From: Sphingobium vermicomposti
GTDB taxonomy: Bacteria; Pseudomonadota; Alphaproteobacteria; Sphingomonadales; Sphingomonadaceae
Length of the DNA: 64,000 nt
Assembly (NCBI RefSeq): GCF_011762025.1
Contig: NZ_JAASQR010000002.1
Location: 744,001 to 808,000, forward strand
Reading direction: 5' to 3'
Position numbers and translations under genes: made by a program. The notes below the pieces were generated by a model, which was not told the DNA's origin, made no database searches, and saw nothing but the letters and a program-made list of their open reading frames with translations. Each line of letters opens with the position of its first letter. Position 1 is the stretch's first letter. Below are positions 16,794-25,563 of the stretch, in pieces.

Positions 16794-17366
16794 TTGTCGA
16801 GAAGCAAACAGGCCCGCAACCGACGCGGCTTTATCACCGCCGCAATTATCGCAATCGTCGCAGGCGCGCTGCTATATCTGATGGCGCGCCCGCTGATTTG
16901 CACCTGTGGCCGGGTCGAATTGTGGCACGGCGCGCTCGACAGCGGCAACAGCCAGCATATCGCCGACTGGTACAGCCTCAGCCACATCATTCACGGCTTC
17001 CTCTTTTATGCCGTCGCCCGCCTGCTGATGCGCCGTCAGCCGATGGGACCGCGCCTGGCACTGGCCGTAGCCATCGAATCCGCGTGGGAAATTCTCGAAA
17101 ATTCACCGATCATCATTGACCGCTACCGCACCGCCACCATCGCGCTGGGCTATAGCGGCGACACCATCCTCAATTCGATGAGTGACATTGGAATGATGAC
17201 GCTTGGATTCCTCTTTGCCGCGCGCGCGCCAACTGCCGTCACCGTGCTCGCCGCCGTCGCGATGGAATTGATCGCCCTCTATGTTATCCGCGACAATCTG
17301 ACGCTCAACATATTGATGCTGGGCTGGCCGATAGAAGCGATAAAGACTTGGCAATCTGCCCTTTAG
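16794..17366 (+). CDS. UPF0314 (DUF2585) membrane protein
   Basis: 190 residues from TTG 16794, chosen because AGGGGGA stands 7 bases upstream; ATG 16737 would add 19 residues and overlap gmk. Four or five membrane helices (ITAAIIAIVAGALLYLMA; HIIHGFLFYAVARLLM; IGMMTLGFLFAAR; VLAAVAMELIALYVI). Family features seen: CTCGRVELWHG, DWYSLSHIIHG and ESAWEILENSPIIIDRYR with GYSGDTILNSMSDI. The family is found mainly in alphaproteobacteria and has no known function. The stop overlaps that of the convergent gene by four bases. Confidence 0.85.
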   Translation: MSRSKQARNRRGFITAAIIAIVAGALLYLMARPLICTCGRVELWHGALDSGNSQHIADWYSLSHIIHGFLFYAVARLLMRRQPMGPRLALAVAIESAWEILENSPIIIDRYRTATIALGYSGDTILNSMSDIGMMTLGFLFAARAPTAVTVLAAVAMELIALYVIRDNLTLNILMLGWPIEAIKTWQSAL

Positions 17367-17710
17367 GCTTTGCCGCGCCGTGCCTTGACGGGCGCTTCGA
17401 TCAGTACGGCTTCTCCGCTCTTATCCGGCAAGGCGCGCACTGACCGCTTACGATCGACCTCGCGTTTAGCCTCATAGGCTTTGCCCGCCAGATACGCGCC
17501 CGTCACGAATAGCGCGCCCAACGGATGGCGCATGATGACGCGCTTGGCTCCGACGCCTGCGACAATACCCACCACGCCCTTCTTGCCGGTCGCCGCCGCA
17601 ACGCGCGCGGCAACGATGGTAGCGCCAAGACGAGCCGCCTTTCGCAAAAGGCCCGCCTTGCGCGGCGGGCGGACGGTGACAAGCGGCTGAGTGGAGGGCT
17701 TCTTCTTCAT
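17363..17710 (-). CDS. small basic unknown protein with hydrophobic centre
   Basis: 115 residues. The N-terminus is Lys/Arg/Pro-rich (KKKPSTQPLVTVRPPRKAGLLRKAARLG), the centre is hydrophobic and Ala/Gly/Val-rich (ATIVAARVAAATGKKGVVGIVAGVG; LGALFVTGAYLAGKAYE) and the tail is again charged. The hydrophobic parts are short and contain lysines, so membrane insertion is uncertain. No family recognised. Its TAA stop and the TAG stop of convergent UPF0314 share the bases TTAG. Upstream lies fumC read in the same direction, 40 bases away. Confidence 0.55.
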   Translation of the reverse strand: MKKKPSTQPLVTVRPPRKAGLLRKAARLGATIVAARVAAATGKKGVVGIVAGVGAKRVIMRHPLGALFVTGAYLAGKAYEAKREVDRKRSVRALPDKSGEAVLIEAPVKARRGKA

Positions 17711-17750
17711 ACCGGGTCAATGTATCGAACCTCGCGGGGTTCCGCCATGG

Positions 17751-19136
17751 TCACACCATATTTTCCGGCCGCACCAACCGATCAAAGCTCTGCTCATCCA
17801 CAAGGCCCAGAGCCAATCCCGCCTCCTTCAATGTCAGACCATTGGCATGAGCATGTTTGGCGATCTTCGCGGCATTGTCGTAACCGATCTCCGGCGCAAG
17901 GGCGGTGACCAGCATCAGCGACCGATCTACCAGTTCGGCAATACGTCCTTCATTCGCCTCCAGCCCTTCGACGCATCGTTGAGCGAAACTGTCCATGCCA
18001 ACGCTCAACAGATGGATGGACCGCAGCACCGCCGCCCCGATCATCGGCTTGAACACATTGAGTTCAAGATGCCCCTGCATCCCCCCCACGGTCACTGCCT
18101 GATGATTGCCAATGACCTGAGCGGCGACCATGGTCAGCATCTCGCACTGGGTAGGATTGACCTTCCCCGGCATGATCGAGCTGCCTGGTTCATTGGCGGG
18201 TAAATCCAGTTCGCCCAGCCCCGATCGCGGACCGCTGCCCAACAGGCGAATGTCGTTCGCGATTTTCGTGAGCGCCACGGCCAGCGTCGCGAGAGTGGCG
18301 GACAAATGCACCAGAGGATCGTTGGACGCGAGCGCTTCGAACTTATTGTCGGCTGGGCGGAACGGCAGGCCGGTAATCGTCGCGATCTCGCGAGCGACGT
18401 CCGCATCGAACCCGTCGGGCGCGTTCAGCCCCGTGCCGACCGCCGTGCCGCCCTGCGCCAGCGCCATCATGCCGTGCAACGCGGCGGGCTCAATCCGTTT
18501 GCGGCAGCGGTAAAGTTGATGGGCGTACCCCGAAAACTCCTGCCCCAGCGTCATGGGCGTCGCGTCCTGAAGATGCGTGCGGCCGATCTTCACAATATCC
18601 GCCCATGCCTGCGCCTTCTCGTCCAACGACTGGTGCAGCCGGTCCAGCGCTGGGAACAGGGCATCCGTGACCGCCCGCGCCGCCGCGATGTGGAGCGCCG
18701 TCGGAAAGCTGTCATTGGACGACTGGCTCATGTTCACATGGTCGTTGGGATGGACCGGAACCTTGCCACCGCGCTTTCCCGTTATCGCTTCATTGGCGAT
18801 GCCCGCGATCACTTCATTGACGTTCATGTTCGACTGGGTGCCGCTGCCGGTTTGCCAGATGACCAGCGGGAACTGGTCGTCATGCCGACCCTGAATAATG
18901 CCCTCTGCCGCCGCCTCAATGGCATCGGCAATCGCCGGGTCCAACCCATGCGTCCGGTTGATGCGGGCTGCGGCTTGCTTGACGATGGCCAGCGCGTGGA
19001 CGATGCCGACAGGCATGCGCTCTTCCGGCCCGAATGGGAAATTTTCGATACTACGCTGCGTCTGCGCGCCCCAATAGGCGCTTGTCGGCACGTCGATCGG
19101 GCCAATGCTGTCGGTTTCGATGCGAATATCGGTCAA
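17751..19136 (-). CDS. fumC: fumarate hydratase class II
   Basis: 461 residues from TTG 19136, which has AGGGGAG about eight bases upstream. FumC is the oxygen-stable, iron-free TCA-cycle fumarase: fumarate + water to L-malate, a cytoplasmic tetramer. Seen: [16 protein letters not shown] (about 100-115), [14 protein letters not shown], the catalytic region [20 protein letters not shown] and the superfamily signature [17 protein letters not shown], followed by NVFKPMIG. These distinguish it from aspartase, whose flanking residues differ, and the length fits. It follows sspB on the minus strand after 66 bases. Confidence 0.96.
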   Translation of the reverse strand: MTDIRIETDSIGPIDVPTSAYWGAQTQRSIENFPFGPEERMPVGIVHALAIVKQAAARINRTHGLDPAIADAIEAAAEGIIQGRHDDQFPLVIWQTGSGTQSNMNVNEVIAGIANEAITGKRGGKVPVHPNDHVNMSQSSNDSFPTALHIAAARAVTDALFPALDRLHQSLDEKAQAWADIVKIGRTHLQDATPMTLGQEFSGYAHQLYRCRKRIEPAALHGMMALAQGGTAVGTGLNAPDGFDADVAREIATITGLPFRPADNKFEALASNDPLVHLSATLATLAVALTKIANDIRLLGSGPRSGLGELDLPANEPGSSIMPGKVNPTQCEMLTMVAAQVIGNHQAVTVGGMQGHLELNVFKPMIGAAVLRSIHLLSVGMDSFAQRCVEGLEANEGRIAELVDRSLMLVTALAPEIGYDNAAKIAKHAHANGLTLKEAGLALGLVDEQSFDRLVRPENMV

Positions 19137-19202
19137 GGCGCGCTCCCCTGTTACAGCCGGGACGCCACCAATTTGGGGAGCGGAGCACGGCTCCGCCAGC
19201 CT

Positions 19203-19679
19203 TTATTTCTTCTTGCCGAAATCAACCGTGACGACATTGGACCCGTCCTCGGCCTTGACCTGAGGCATGTCGTTTTCCGCTTCCTCATGGGGTTCGGGCA
19301 TCTCGTCCGCCTGCGCCTGGAACTGAAGCGCGAAGTTGACAGCCGGATCGACGAATGCGGTGATCGCGGCGAAGGGAATATAAAGATGCGAAGCCACCTG
19401 GTTGAAGGTCAAGCTAACGCCGAAAGCGTCCTCGCCAACCTTCAGGTCCCAGAATTTGTTCTGCAGGACGATCGTCATTTCATCAGGAAAACGTTCGGCC
19501 AACTGCTTGGGGATGTCGACTCCCACGGCCTGCGTCTTGAAGGTGATGTAGAAATGATGGCTGCCCGGCAGGCCGCCGGATCGCTCCACCTCGCCCAGCA
19601 CGCGGCCCACCACGGCCCGCAGCGCCTCTTGGACGATTTCATCATAGGGAATCAGGCTGTCAGGCAGGTCGTCGCTCAT
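19203..19679 (-). CDS. sspB: ClpXP adaptor SspB, alphaproteobacterial type
   Basis: 158 residues from ATG 19679. SspB delivers ssrA-tagged and some other proteins to the ClpXP protease. Seen: the N-terminal IPYDEIVQEALRAVVGRVLGEV, the substrate-groove region GSHHFYITFKTQAVGVDIPKQLAERFPDEMTIVLQNKFWDL and SLTFNQVASHLYIPFAAITAFVDPAVNFAL. An acidic flexible linker follows, ending in the ClpX-binding tail VVTVDFGKKK. Sequence type matches the alpha-SspB described in Caulobacter. It diverges from hisB with about 85 bases between starts. Confidence 0.93.
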   Translation of the reverse strand: MSDDLPDSLIPYDEIVQEALRAVVGRVLGEVERSGGLPGSHHFYITFKTQAVGVDIPKQLAERFPDEMTIVLQNKFWDLKVGEDAFGVSLTFNQVASHLYIPFAAITAFVDPAVNFALQFQAQADEMPEPHEEAENDMPQVKAEDGSNVVTVDFGKKK

Positions 19680-19764
19680 GGGGCAATGTCCTAACGGCGC
19701 GGCGCGGCGGGTCAAGTGCGCGGGGCACATTGCATAGCACGCTCACTTGGGTATAGGGCGCATC

Positions 19765-20352
19765 ATGCGCACGGCCGAAATTCACCGCAACACTGCGGAA
19801 ACGCAGATCGACGTGACCGTCAACCTGGATGGCACCGGCATCTATGCCGTGTCCACCGGGATAGGCTTCCTCGACCATATGATCGAGCAGCTGTCGCGGC
19901 ACTCCCTCATCGACATGGATGTGAAGACGTTGGGCGACCTGCATGTCGACCAGCATCACACGACCGAAGACACAGCGATCGCGATTGGCGAAGCAGTGGC
20001 CAAGGCGTTGGGCGACAAGCGGGGCATTTCCCGCTACGGCACCGCCTATGCGCCGATGGATGAAACGCTGACACGCGTCTCACTCGATATTTCGGGCCGA
20101 CCCTGGCTGGTGTTCAAGGCACCCTTCACCGTCCAGCGACTCGGTGAATGGGATACCGAGATGATCGAACACTGGTTCCACAGCTTCGCCCAGGCCGCAG
20201 GCGTCACGTTGCATGTCGAAAATCTCTACGGCAGCAACAATCATCATATCGTCGAAAGCTGTTTCAAGGGGCTTGCCCGCGCGCTCCGGCAGGCAGTGGA
20301 AATCGACCCGCGCAAGGCCGACGCCATTCCCTCTACCAAGGGGATGCTGTGA
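19765..20352 (+). CDS. hisB: imidazoleglycerol-phosphate dehydratase
   Basis: 195 residues from ATG 19765; a TTG at 19747 in frame would add six. It catalyses the sixth step of histidine synthesis in the cytoplasm, with manganese bound by two repeated HHxxE-type motifs: [16 protein letters not shown] (about 65-80) and [22 protein letters not shown] (about 160-181). This is the monofunctional form, without the phosphatase domain found in enteric HisB. First gene of hisB-hisH-hisA-hisF-hisE. Its stop overlaps the hisH start (GTGA). Confidence 0.97.
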   Translation: MRTAEIHRNTAETQIDVTVNLDGTGIYAVSTGIGFLDHMIEQLSRHSLIDMDVKTLGDLHVDQHHTTEDTAIAIGEAVAKALGDKRGISRYGTAYAPMDETLTRVSLDISGRPWLVFKAPFTVQRLGEWDTEMIEHWFHSFAQAAGVTLHVENLYGSNNHHIVESCFKGLARALRQAVEIDPRKADAIPSTKGML

Positions 20353-20966
20353 GCGCGCTCGCCCTGATCGATTACGGCGCAGGCAACCTTCATTCGGTCT
20401 ATAATGCCCTGCGCAAGGCTGGGGCGGACGATGTGGTCATCACCGGCGATCCCGACGTCGTGGCCAAGGCAGATCGCATCGTGCTGCCGGGCGTCGGCGC
20501 ATTTCGCGCGTGCCGCGATGCGCTGGTGGCAATTCCCGGCATGGTCGATGCGATGAACGACGCGGTTCATCGTCGCGGCATGCCGTTCCTGGGCGTGTGC
20601 GTGGGCATGCAACTGCTTGCCGATGCAGGCGAAGAATTCGGGCGGCATGACGGGTTGGGCTGGATTCCCGGCACAGTGCGGCTGATCGAACCCGCCGATC
20701 CGACCGTCAAGGTGCCGCATATGGGCTGGAACGATGTAATCCTGCAGGGGACGCCCCCGCTTCTGGTCAGCGGCGAAGCCTATTTCCTGCACAGCTATCA
20801 TTTCGAAGCCGCAGACCCCGCGCATGTCGCGGCGGTGACGGTGCATGGCGGCCCATTGGTTGCCGCCGTCGCCCGCGATACGGTGATCGGCTGCCAATTC
20901 CACCCGGAAAAGAGCCAGAGCTACGGCCTGTCCTTTCTGTCCCGGTTCCTGGAGTGGCGTCCGTGA
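20349..20966 (+). CDS. hisH: imidazole glycerol phosphate synthase, glutaminase subunit
   Basis: 205 residues from GTG 20349, which overlaps the hisB stop. HisH releases ammonia from glutamine and passes it to HisF. Seen: [13 protein letters not shown] at the start, the oxyanion strand [15 protein letters not shown], the nucleophile in [14 protein letters not shown], and the His-Glu pair in [10 protein letters not shown] near the end. Together these complete the class I amidotransferase triad. A 120-base gap follows before hisA, with no gene in it. Confidence 0.96.
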   Translation: MSALALIDYGAGNLHSVYNALRKAGADDVVITGDPDVVAKADRIVLPGVGAFRACRDALVAIPGMVDAMNDAVHRRGMPFLGVCVGMQLLADAGEEFGRHDGLGWIPGTVRLIEPADPTVKVPHMGWNDVILQGTPPLLVSGEAYFLHSYHFEAADPAHVAAVTVHGGPLVAAVARDTVIGCQFHPEKSQSYGLSFLSRFLEWRP

Positions 20967-21086
20967 CTCTGGCCGGGTCGAAAGGTGAAATTTCGCGCTC
21001 CTCCCGCGACAGGAGCCTAATGTCAGCGCCCGATCCACGCACCCGCCATCGCAGGGGCGTATTCGGCACAACCAATCGGTAGAACC

Positions 21087-21824
21087 ATGTCCCTGATCGT
21101 TTTCCCCGCCATCGATCTCAAGGCCGGACAGGTCGTGCGCCTCGCCGAAGGCGATATGGACCGCGCCACCGTCTATGGCGATGATCCCGCAGCCCAGGCG
21201 CTGCTTTTCGCCGAAGCGGGCGCGCAGCATCTGCACGTCGTCGACCTCGACGGCAGCTTCGCTGGCCGCGCCGTGAACGCCGATGCTGTAGAGCGCATTG
21301 TCGCCGCCTTCCCCGGCCATGTTCAACTGGGCGGCGGGATCCGCAATCGCGAAGCGGTGGAGCGCTGGTTTGACCTTGGCGTGTCGCGCATCGTCATCGG
21401 CACGGCGGCGTTGAAGGACCCCGAATTCGTAAAGGCGGCAGCCCGCGACTTCCCCGGCGGCATCGTCGTTGCTGTCGACGCGCGCGACGGCTTCGTCGCG
21501 ACGGACGGCTGGGCGGAAAAATCCGACATGCCAGTCGCTGACCTTGCTCGCCGCTTTGAGGATGCAGGCGTTGCCAGCCTTCTCTTCACCGATGTGGGCC
21601 GCGACGGTCTGCTGAAGGGGTGCAATATCGACGCGACCCTGGATCTCGCCCGCGCGACCAATATCCCCGTCATCGCCAGCGGCGGGGTGGCTGGCATTGC
21701 CGACATTCGCGTGCTCAGCCTCCACACGGAGGAAGGGATTGAAGGCGTCATCACTGGGCGTGCGCTCTATGACGGGCGGCTCGATCTCAAAGCCGCGCTG
21801 GCGATTGCAAGGGCCGCCGCGTGA
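21087..21824 (+). CDS. hisA: phosphoribosyl isomerase A (ProFAR isomerase)
   Basis: 245 residues. It performs the Amadori rearrangement of ProFAR to PRFAR on a (beta/alpha)8 barrel. Seen: the first catalytic aspartate in [15 protein letters not shown], the phosphate motif [15 protein letters not shown], the second catalytic aspartate in the middle strand [16 protein letters not shown], and the second phosphate site [12 protein letters not shown]. Length is normal. It is followed by hisF after 13 bases. Confidence 0.97.
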   Translation: MSLIVFPAIDLKAGQVVRLAEGDMDRATVYGDDPAAQALLFAEAGAQHLHVVDLDGSFAGRAVNADAVERIVAAFPGHVQLGGGIRNREAVERWFDLGVSRIVIGTAALKDPEFVKAAARDFPGGIVVAVDARDGFVATDGWAEKSDMPVADLARRFEDAGVASLLFTDVGRDGLLKGCNIDATLDLARATNIPVIASGGVAGIADIRVLSLHTEEGIEGVITGRALYDGRLDLKAALAIARAAA

Positions 21825-21837
21825 TGGACCTGACGTC

Positions 21838-22602
21838 ATGACCGTCCGCACCCGCGTTATTCCCTGCCTCGACGTCGCAAATGGCCGCGTCGTCAAGGGC
21901 GTCAATTTCATCGACCTGCGCGATGCGGGCGACCCGGTGGAGCAAGCGCGCGTCTACGACGCCGCCGGAGCCGACGAGCTATGCTTCCTCGACATTACGG
22001 CAACGCATGAAGCGCGCGGCACGATTCTGGACGTCGTTCGCCGGACCGCAGAGGTCTGCTTCATGCCCGTGACCGTGGGCGGCGGCGTTCGCAGCCCCGA
22101 TGATGCGCGCGCCCTGCTGCTCGCCGGGGCGGACAAGGTCGCGGTGAACAGCGCCGCCGTCGCTCGGCCAGAAGTCGTCGCCGACATCGCCGACCGTTTT
22201 GGCAGCCAATGTGTCGTCGGTTCGGTCGATGCCCGGATGGTGGCTCCTGGCCGCTGGGAAATTTTCACCCATGGCGGTCGCAAGCCGACGGGCATCGACG
22301 CGGTGGAACATGCGATCCGCCTGGCGAAGCTGGGCGCGGGCGAATTGCTGGTCACTTCGATGGACGGCGACGGGACGAAGGCGGGCTACGACCTAGCCCT
22401 CACCCGCACCATTGCCGATGCTGTGTCGATCCCGGTCATCGCCAGCGGTGGCGTGGGCACGCTCCAGCATTTGGTCGAAGGCGTGATCGAAGGCCATGCC
22501 AGCGCGGTCCTTGCGGCCTCCATCTTCCACTTCGGACAGCATACTGTGGCGGAAGCACATCAGGCGCTGGCAGCAGCCGGTGTCCCGGTCCGCACGGGCT
22601 GA
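21838..22602 (+). CDS. hisF: imidazole glycerol phosphate synthase, cyclase subunit
   Basis: 254 residues from ATG 21838. HisF uses ammonia from HisH to close the imidazole ring, giving IGP and AICAR. Seen: the first catalytic Asp in [16 protein letters not shown] (Asp11), the phosphate loop [12 protein letters not shown], the second catalytic Asp in [15 protein letters not shown], and [15 protein letters not shown]. It follows hisA by 13 bases; hisE follows after a 39-base gap that contains an inverted repeat at 22605-22619. Confidence 0.97.
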   Translation: MTVRTRVIPCLDVANGRVVKGVNFIDLRDAGDPVEQARVYDAAGADELCFLDITATHEARGTILDVVRRTAEVCFMPVTVGGGVRSPDDARALLLAGADKVAVNSAAVARPEVVADIADRFGSQCVVGSVDARMVAPGRWEIFTHGGRKPTGIDAVEHAIRLAKLGAGELLVTSMDGDGTKAGYDLALTRTIADAVSIPVIASGGVGTLQHLVEGVIEGHASAVLAASIFHFGQHTVAEAHQALAAAGVPVRTG

Positions 22603-22604
22603 AA

Positions 22605-22619
22605 TCAACTTTTAGTTGA
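22605..22619. promoter_or_regulatory. perfect inverted repeat TCAACT-TTT-AGTTGA between hisF and hisE
   Basis: Two six-base arms with a three-base centre, just after the hisF stop. The arms are AT-richer than the surrounding genes. It overlaps a TTGACG word (22616-22621) that resembles a -35 element, so it could be an operator for a separate hisE promoter. No regulator is identified. Confidence 0.4.
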
Positions 22620-22641
22620 CGCCTGCGCTACCTAAGGCTTG

Positions 22642-22971
22642 ATGGATATCATGCGCTCAACCCTCTTCGACCTCGAAAAAACCATAAGCGAACGGCGAAC
22701 CGCCGACCCCGCGCTATCCTATGTCGCGAAACTCACGGGGCGTGGCCGTGCCAAAATCGCGCAAAAGGTCGGCGAAGAAGCGGTGGAAGCCGTCATCGCT
22801 GCCATGGCGGCGGATCGGGACGGCCTTGTCGGTGAAAGTGCGGACCTGCTGTTCCATCTCCTGATCCTGCTTGGCGATCTCGATATCCCGCTCGACGCCG
22901 TACTGGACGAGCTGGACCGGCGCGAAGGCGTGTCCGGCATCACGGAAAAGGCCGCGCGCAAACCCGACTGA
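22642..22971 (+). CDS. hisE: phosphoribosyl-ATP pyrophosphatase
   Basis: 109 residues from ATG 22642; another ATG at 22651 would fit the family equally well, and a TTG stands directly before 22642. HisE removes pyrophosphate from PR-ATP, the second step of histidine synthesis. It is an all-alpha MazG-like fold. Seen: LFDLEKTISERR at the start and the metal-binding signature KIAQKVGEEAVEAVIAAM followed by ESADLLFHLLILL. It is separate from hisI, which is not in the window. Confidence 0.95.
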   Translation: MDIMRSTLFDLEKTISERRTADPALSYVAKLTGRGRAKIAQKVGEEAVEAVIAAMAADRDGLVGESADLLFHLLILLGDLDIPLDAVLDELDRREGVSGITEKAARKPD

Positions 22972-22981
22972 CCATCCCTCT

Positions 22982-23006
22982 GGAAAGATATGACCGCGCC
23001 CGCGTT
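22982..23006 (+). promoter_or_regulatory. candidate EcfG-type stress promoter
   Basis: GGAAA (22982-22986), 16 bases, CGTT (23003-23006), 40 bases before the next ATG. The alphaproteobacterial general-stress sigma factor EcfG recognises GGAAC-N16/17-CGTT; this site has one mismatch in the -35. Weak but well placed. Confidence 0.3.
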
Positions 23007-23045
23007 CTGGTTTCAGCGTCAAACGCAACAGGGACAGGAGCGCAT

Positions 23046-23615
23046 ATGGTCAGAACAATCGCAGGCGGCGTCGTAGGCGGCATCGCCATGTATATCATCG
23101 GCTTCATATTCTGGGGCACGCCGCTCAGCGCGCTGGCCTTTCATCGGGCCGATGAACAGGCAAGCGCGAACTTGCAGGCTGCCATGGCGCAGGCGCTCAA
23201 TCCTAATGGCACAGGGGTTTACATCATCCCTGATCCCGCGACGGCTCAAGGCACCATCCTCTACGGCAAAGGCCCAGTCGCCACCGTCTTTTACAATAGC
23301 AGCGGCTTTCCCGTTACCGACAGCGCCGCCCTGATCGGCGGGTTCATCCTGGCGCTGGTCGTCGGCATTCTGATCGCGCTGGCACTGCGCTTCGTGGCCG
23401 CCGATTTTGGAAGCCGTGCCCGCACCACCATTCTTTTCGCCATCGCCGCAGTGCTCTGGGTTCATATCGGACAGTCGGTCTTCAACCATGCGCCTTGGGG
23501 ATATATGCTTTACCTCGCGTTCAGCGATTTCATTGCTCTAGTAGCGGCAGGGCTGATTGCAGCAAAAGTGATGACCCGCAGTTCCGACACAGCGCCCCTC
23601 ACAACGACGCACTGA
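23046..23615 (+). CDS. unknown membrane protein with a periplasmic middle
   Basis: 189 residues. Seen: an N-terminal membrane helix (IAGGVVGGIAMYIIGFIFWG), a loop of about 60 residues (about 30-90), two close membrane helices (AALIGGFILALVVGILIALALRF; TTILFAIAAVLWVHIGQSVF) and a last one (LAFSDFIALVAAGLIAAKVM). The loop contains GTGVYIIPD and GPVATVFYNSSG, which look like beta strands. No enzyme motif. The ribosome-binding site is GGGACAGGAG. I do not recognise the family. A possible EcfG-type promoter lies upstream. Confidence 0.65.
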   Translation: MVRTIAGGVVGGIAMYIIGFIFWGTPLSALAFHRADEQASANLQAAMAQALNPNGTGVYIIPDPATAQGTILYGKGPVATVFYNSSGFPVTDSAALIGGFILALVVGILIALALRFVAADFGSRARTTILFAIAAVLWVHIGQSVFNHAPWGYMLYLAFSDFIALVAAGLIAAKVMTRSSDTAPLTTTH

Positions 23616-23727
23616 AGATGTGGTCCGGCCCCGTTGCGGCGTGATTTGCGCCCAGCGGGGCCGCGTGGATCATATTTTTCGGAAAGCCGAGTTTGAACAA
23701 CAGGGGCTTTGCGCTATCTGGTCCTGC

Positions 23728-25179
23728 ATGAACCGTCTCAATTTGATCCGCTTATCCGCCGCTTCCCTTCTGGGCCTGTCGGCCGCGCCCCTGTTTGCGC
23801 AGCCTCCTGCGGTGGCACCCACCCTCCCCGCCGCCGACCAGCCTGTGGTCCCGCCACCTGTCCCGGTCGCGCCGTCAGTCCCGATCCCGCCTCTATCCTC
23901 TGCCCAGGAAGGCTGGCTCAATGACTGGTTGAAGGGCGGCACGAAGGAAGGCTTGATGGCCCGCAGCAGGCCCACCAACCGCTTGACCGGCGAAGCGCTG
24001 GTCGCCGCGGTTCTTGACCGGGCAAAGGCATTGAGCACGGGCCGGGTGGAAACCGCTGAATTTCTGGAAGTCTGGGCGTTGCGCCCAGAGCCATTCGATC
24101 CGCGTCCCGGACTTATCCGCGCAGTCACCGAAGACCGCCTGCCTCAGTGGGTGGCCGGTCTCACGCCCCCCTATTCGGGCTATGATGGGCTGCGTCGCGG
24201 CTTGGTCACCTATGAACGCATTCGGGATGATGGCGGCTGGCCCGCGCTCACGGCCAAATCATCGCCTGACACGGTTCGCCAGCGTATTGCCATAGAGGAC
24301 AAAAGCGTTCAGCCCGGCGAAAAGCTGGTGGATGTGATCCAGCGCGCCCAGCGCCGCTATGGCCTCAACCCCACTGGCCTGCTGGACACGCGCACGCTGC
24401 GCGAGCTCAATGTATCCGTGGACGACCGCATCGCCGCCATCATGGCCAATATGGAACGGTGGCGCTGGATGCCCCGCCAACTGCCGGTCAACCGCGTGCA
24501 GGTAAACATCGCCGCCGCCGTGCTGACCCTGTTCGAAGGCGATCAGCCCGTCACCTCCATGCGTGCCGTCACCGGCTCCCCGGATAATGCGACCCCCATG
24601 CTGACATCCAGCATCCATTCGATCGTCGTCAATCCACCCTGGAACGTCCCCGCATCAATTGCGAAGAAGGAATTATGGCCCAAGGGGCGCGCCGCATTGC
24701 AGCGGCAGGGCTACAAGATCGTCGGCACGCCGGAAACAGGTGAGCGGATCGTGCAGCCCGCCGGCCCGAACAGCGCGCTCGGTCGCCTGAAGTTCGATTT
24801 CAACAATCCCTTCGCCGTCTATCTGCACGACACGCCCGCCCGCGCCAAATTCGCCAGCTATGACCGACTCGCCAGCCATGGCTGCATCCGGCTGGAAAAG
24901 CCGGTGCCGCTTGCCGAACTGATGGTGGCGAGCAATCCCGACCTTGCCGGCAAGGTCCAGACCATGATCGACACCGGCAAGACACAGCGGGTGCAGTTGC
25001 CTCAGCAAGTGGCCGTCTACCTGCTTTATTGGACGGCTTACGCCAGCAGCAACGGCACGATGAACTTCCGTTCCGACCCCTATGGCTGGGACAAGCTGCT
25101 CGCCCAGAAAATCGAAGCGTCGAGCCGTCGACTTGACCCCACCGCCGCGCCGTCGGCCACCATTGCATCAAAGGACTGA
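23728..25179 (+). CDS. L,D-transpeptidase, YcbB/LdtD-like
   Basis: 483 residues from ATG 23728. Such enzymes make 3-3 crosslinks in peptidoglycan from the periplasm. Seen: a signal peptide (LIRLSAASLLGLSAAPLFAQ), a Pro/Val-rich linker (about 22-55), a middle region with YSGYDGLRRGLVTYERIRDDGGW, a peptidoglycan-binding motif RRYGLNPTGLLDTRTLRELN, the phrase NMERWRWMP typical of this class, and the YkuD catalytic block: His in YLHDTPARAKF and the nucleophile in ASHGCIRLEKP. Shorter than E. coli LdtD. Followed after four bases by a small lipoprotein gene. Confidence 0.92.
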   Translation: MNRLNLIRLSAASLLGLSAAPLFAQPPAVAPTLPAADQPVVPPPVPVAPSVPIPPLSSAQEGWLNDWLKGGTKEGLMARSRPTNRLTGEALVAAVLDRAKALSTGRVETAEFLEVWALRPEPFDPRPGLIRAVTEDRLPQWVAGLTPPYSGYDGLRRGLVTYERIRDDGGWPALTAKSSPDTVRQRIAIEDKSVQPGEKLVDVIQRAQRRYGLNPTGLLDTRTLRELNVSVDDRIAAIMANMERWRWMPRQLPVNRVQVNIAAAVLTLFEGDQPVTSMRAVTGSPDNATPMLTSSIHSIVVNPPWNVPASIAKKELWPKGRAALQRQGYKIVGTPETGERIVQPAGPNSALGRLKFDFNNPFAVYLHDTPARAKFASYDRLASHGCIRLEKPVPLAELMVASNPDLAGKVQTMIDTGKTQRVQLPQQVAVYLLYWTAYASSNGTMNFRSDPYGWDKLLAQKIEASSRRLDPTAAPSATIASKD

Positions 25180-25183
25180 ACCC

Positions 25184-25474
25184 ATGCGCATCATCGCCCT
25201 GGCCGCACTTGCCGGCGCCCTTGCCCTGTCCGCTTGCGGAAAAAAGGATGAGGCGCCGGTCGTCAATAACATGGTCGAACCGCCGGTTGAAAATGTCATC
25301 ATAGAGGAACCGGAGGCACCCCTGCCCCCGCCCAGCAACACCACCACCGCGCCCGAACCGGCTCCACCCCCGACGGTTTCGGAACTTCAGCAGATACAGG
25401 ACGACGCCGCGGCCACCGGCATGACGGCGCGCCTGGACCGCAGCACCGATGATGCAGACAATGCGATAAATTGA
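25184..25474 (+). CDS. small proline-rich lipoprotein
   Basis: 96 residues from ATG 25184. A lipobox LALSAC gives a lipidated Cys near residue 17. The mature part is acidic and Pro/Glu/Val-rich (EPPVENVIIEEPEAPLPPPS and APEPAPPPTVSELQ), so it is likely extended and flexible, followed by a short helical end. It starts four bases after an L,D-transpeptidase gene and precedes a second one, so a role as an envelope spacer or partner of these enzymes is possible but only inferred. A strong hairpin follows it. Confidence 0.75.
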   Translation: MRIIALAALAGALALSACGKKDEAPVVNNMVEPPVENVIIEEPEAPLPPPSNTTTAPEPAPPPTVSELQQIQDDAAATGMTARLDRSTDDADNAIN

Positions 25475-25480
25475 AGCAAA

Positions 25481-25517
25481 GGCTGGCCGCCCGCCACGCA
25501 AGGGCGGCCAGCCGTTT
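25481..25517 (+). terminator. hairpin terminator between the lipoprotein and second L,D-transpeptidase genes
   Basis: A perfect 12-base-pair stem GGCTGGCCGCCC / GGGCGGCCAGCC with a nine-base loop, followed only by GTTT. The stem is very stable but the T run is short, so partial termination is likely. Confidence 0.7.
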
Positions 25518-25563
25518 ACCCCTCCACTTGGAGGAAGGCTTCGAAATTGTTATATTGGATGCC

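Noticed and set aside
19137..19202. Terminator between sspB and fumC
   Set aside because: A seven-base GCGGAGC/GCTCCGC stem is present, but no T run follows on the minus strand, so termination is not supported.
18306..19694. Long open frame antisense to fumC and sspB
   Set aside because: It is a shadow of GC-rich codons: both minus-strand genes have full family motifs while this frame has none. The same holds for long antisense frames opposite hisHAF, lpdA, rnr and the fad genes.
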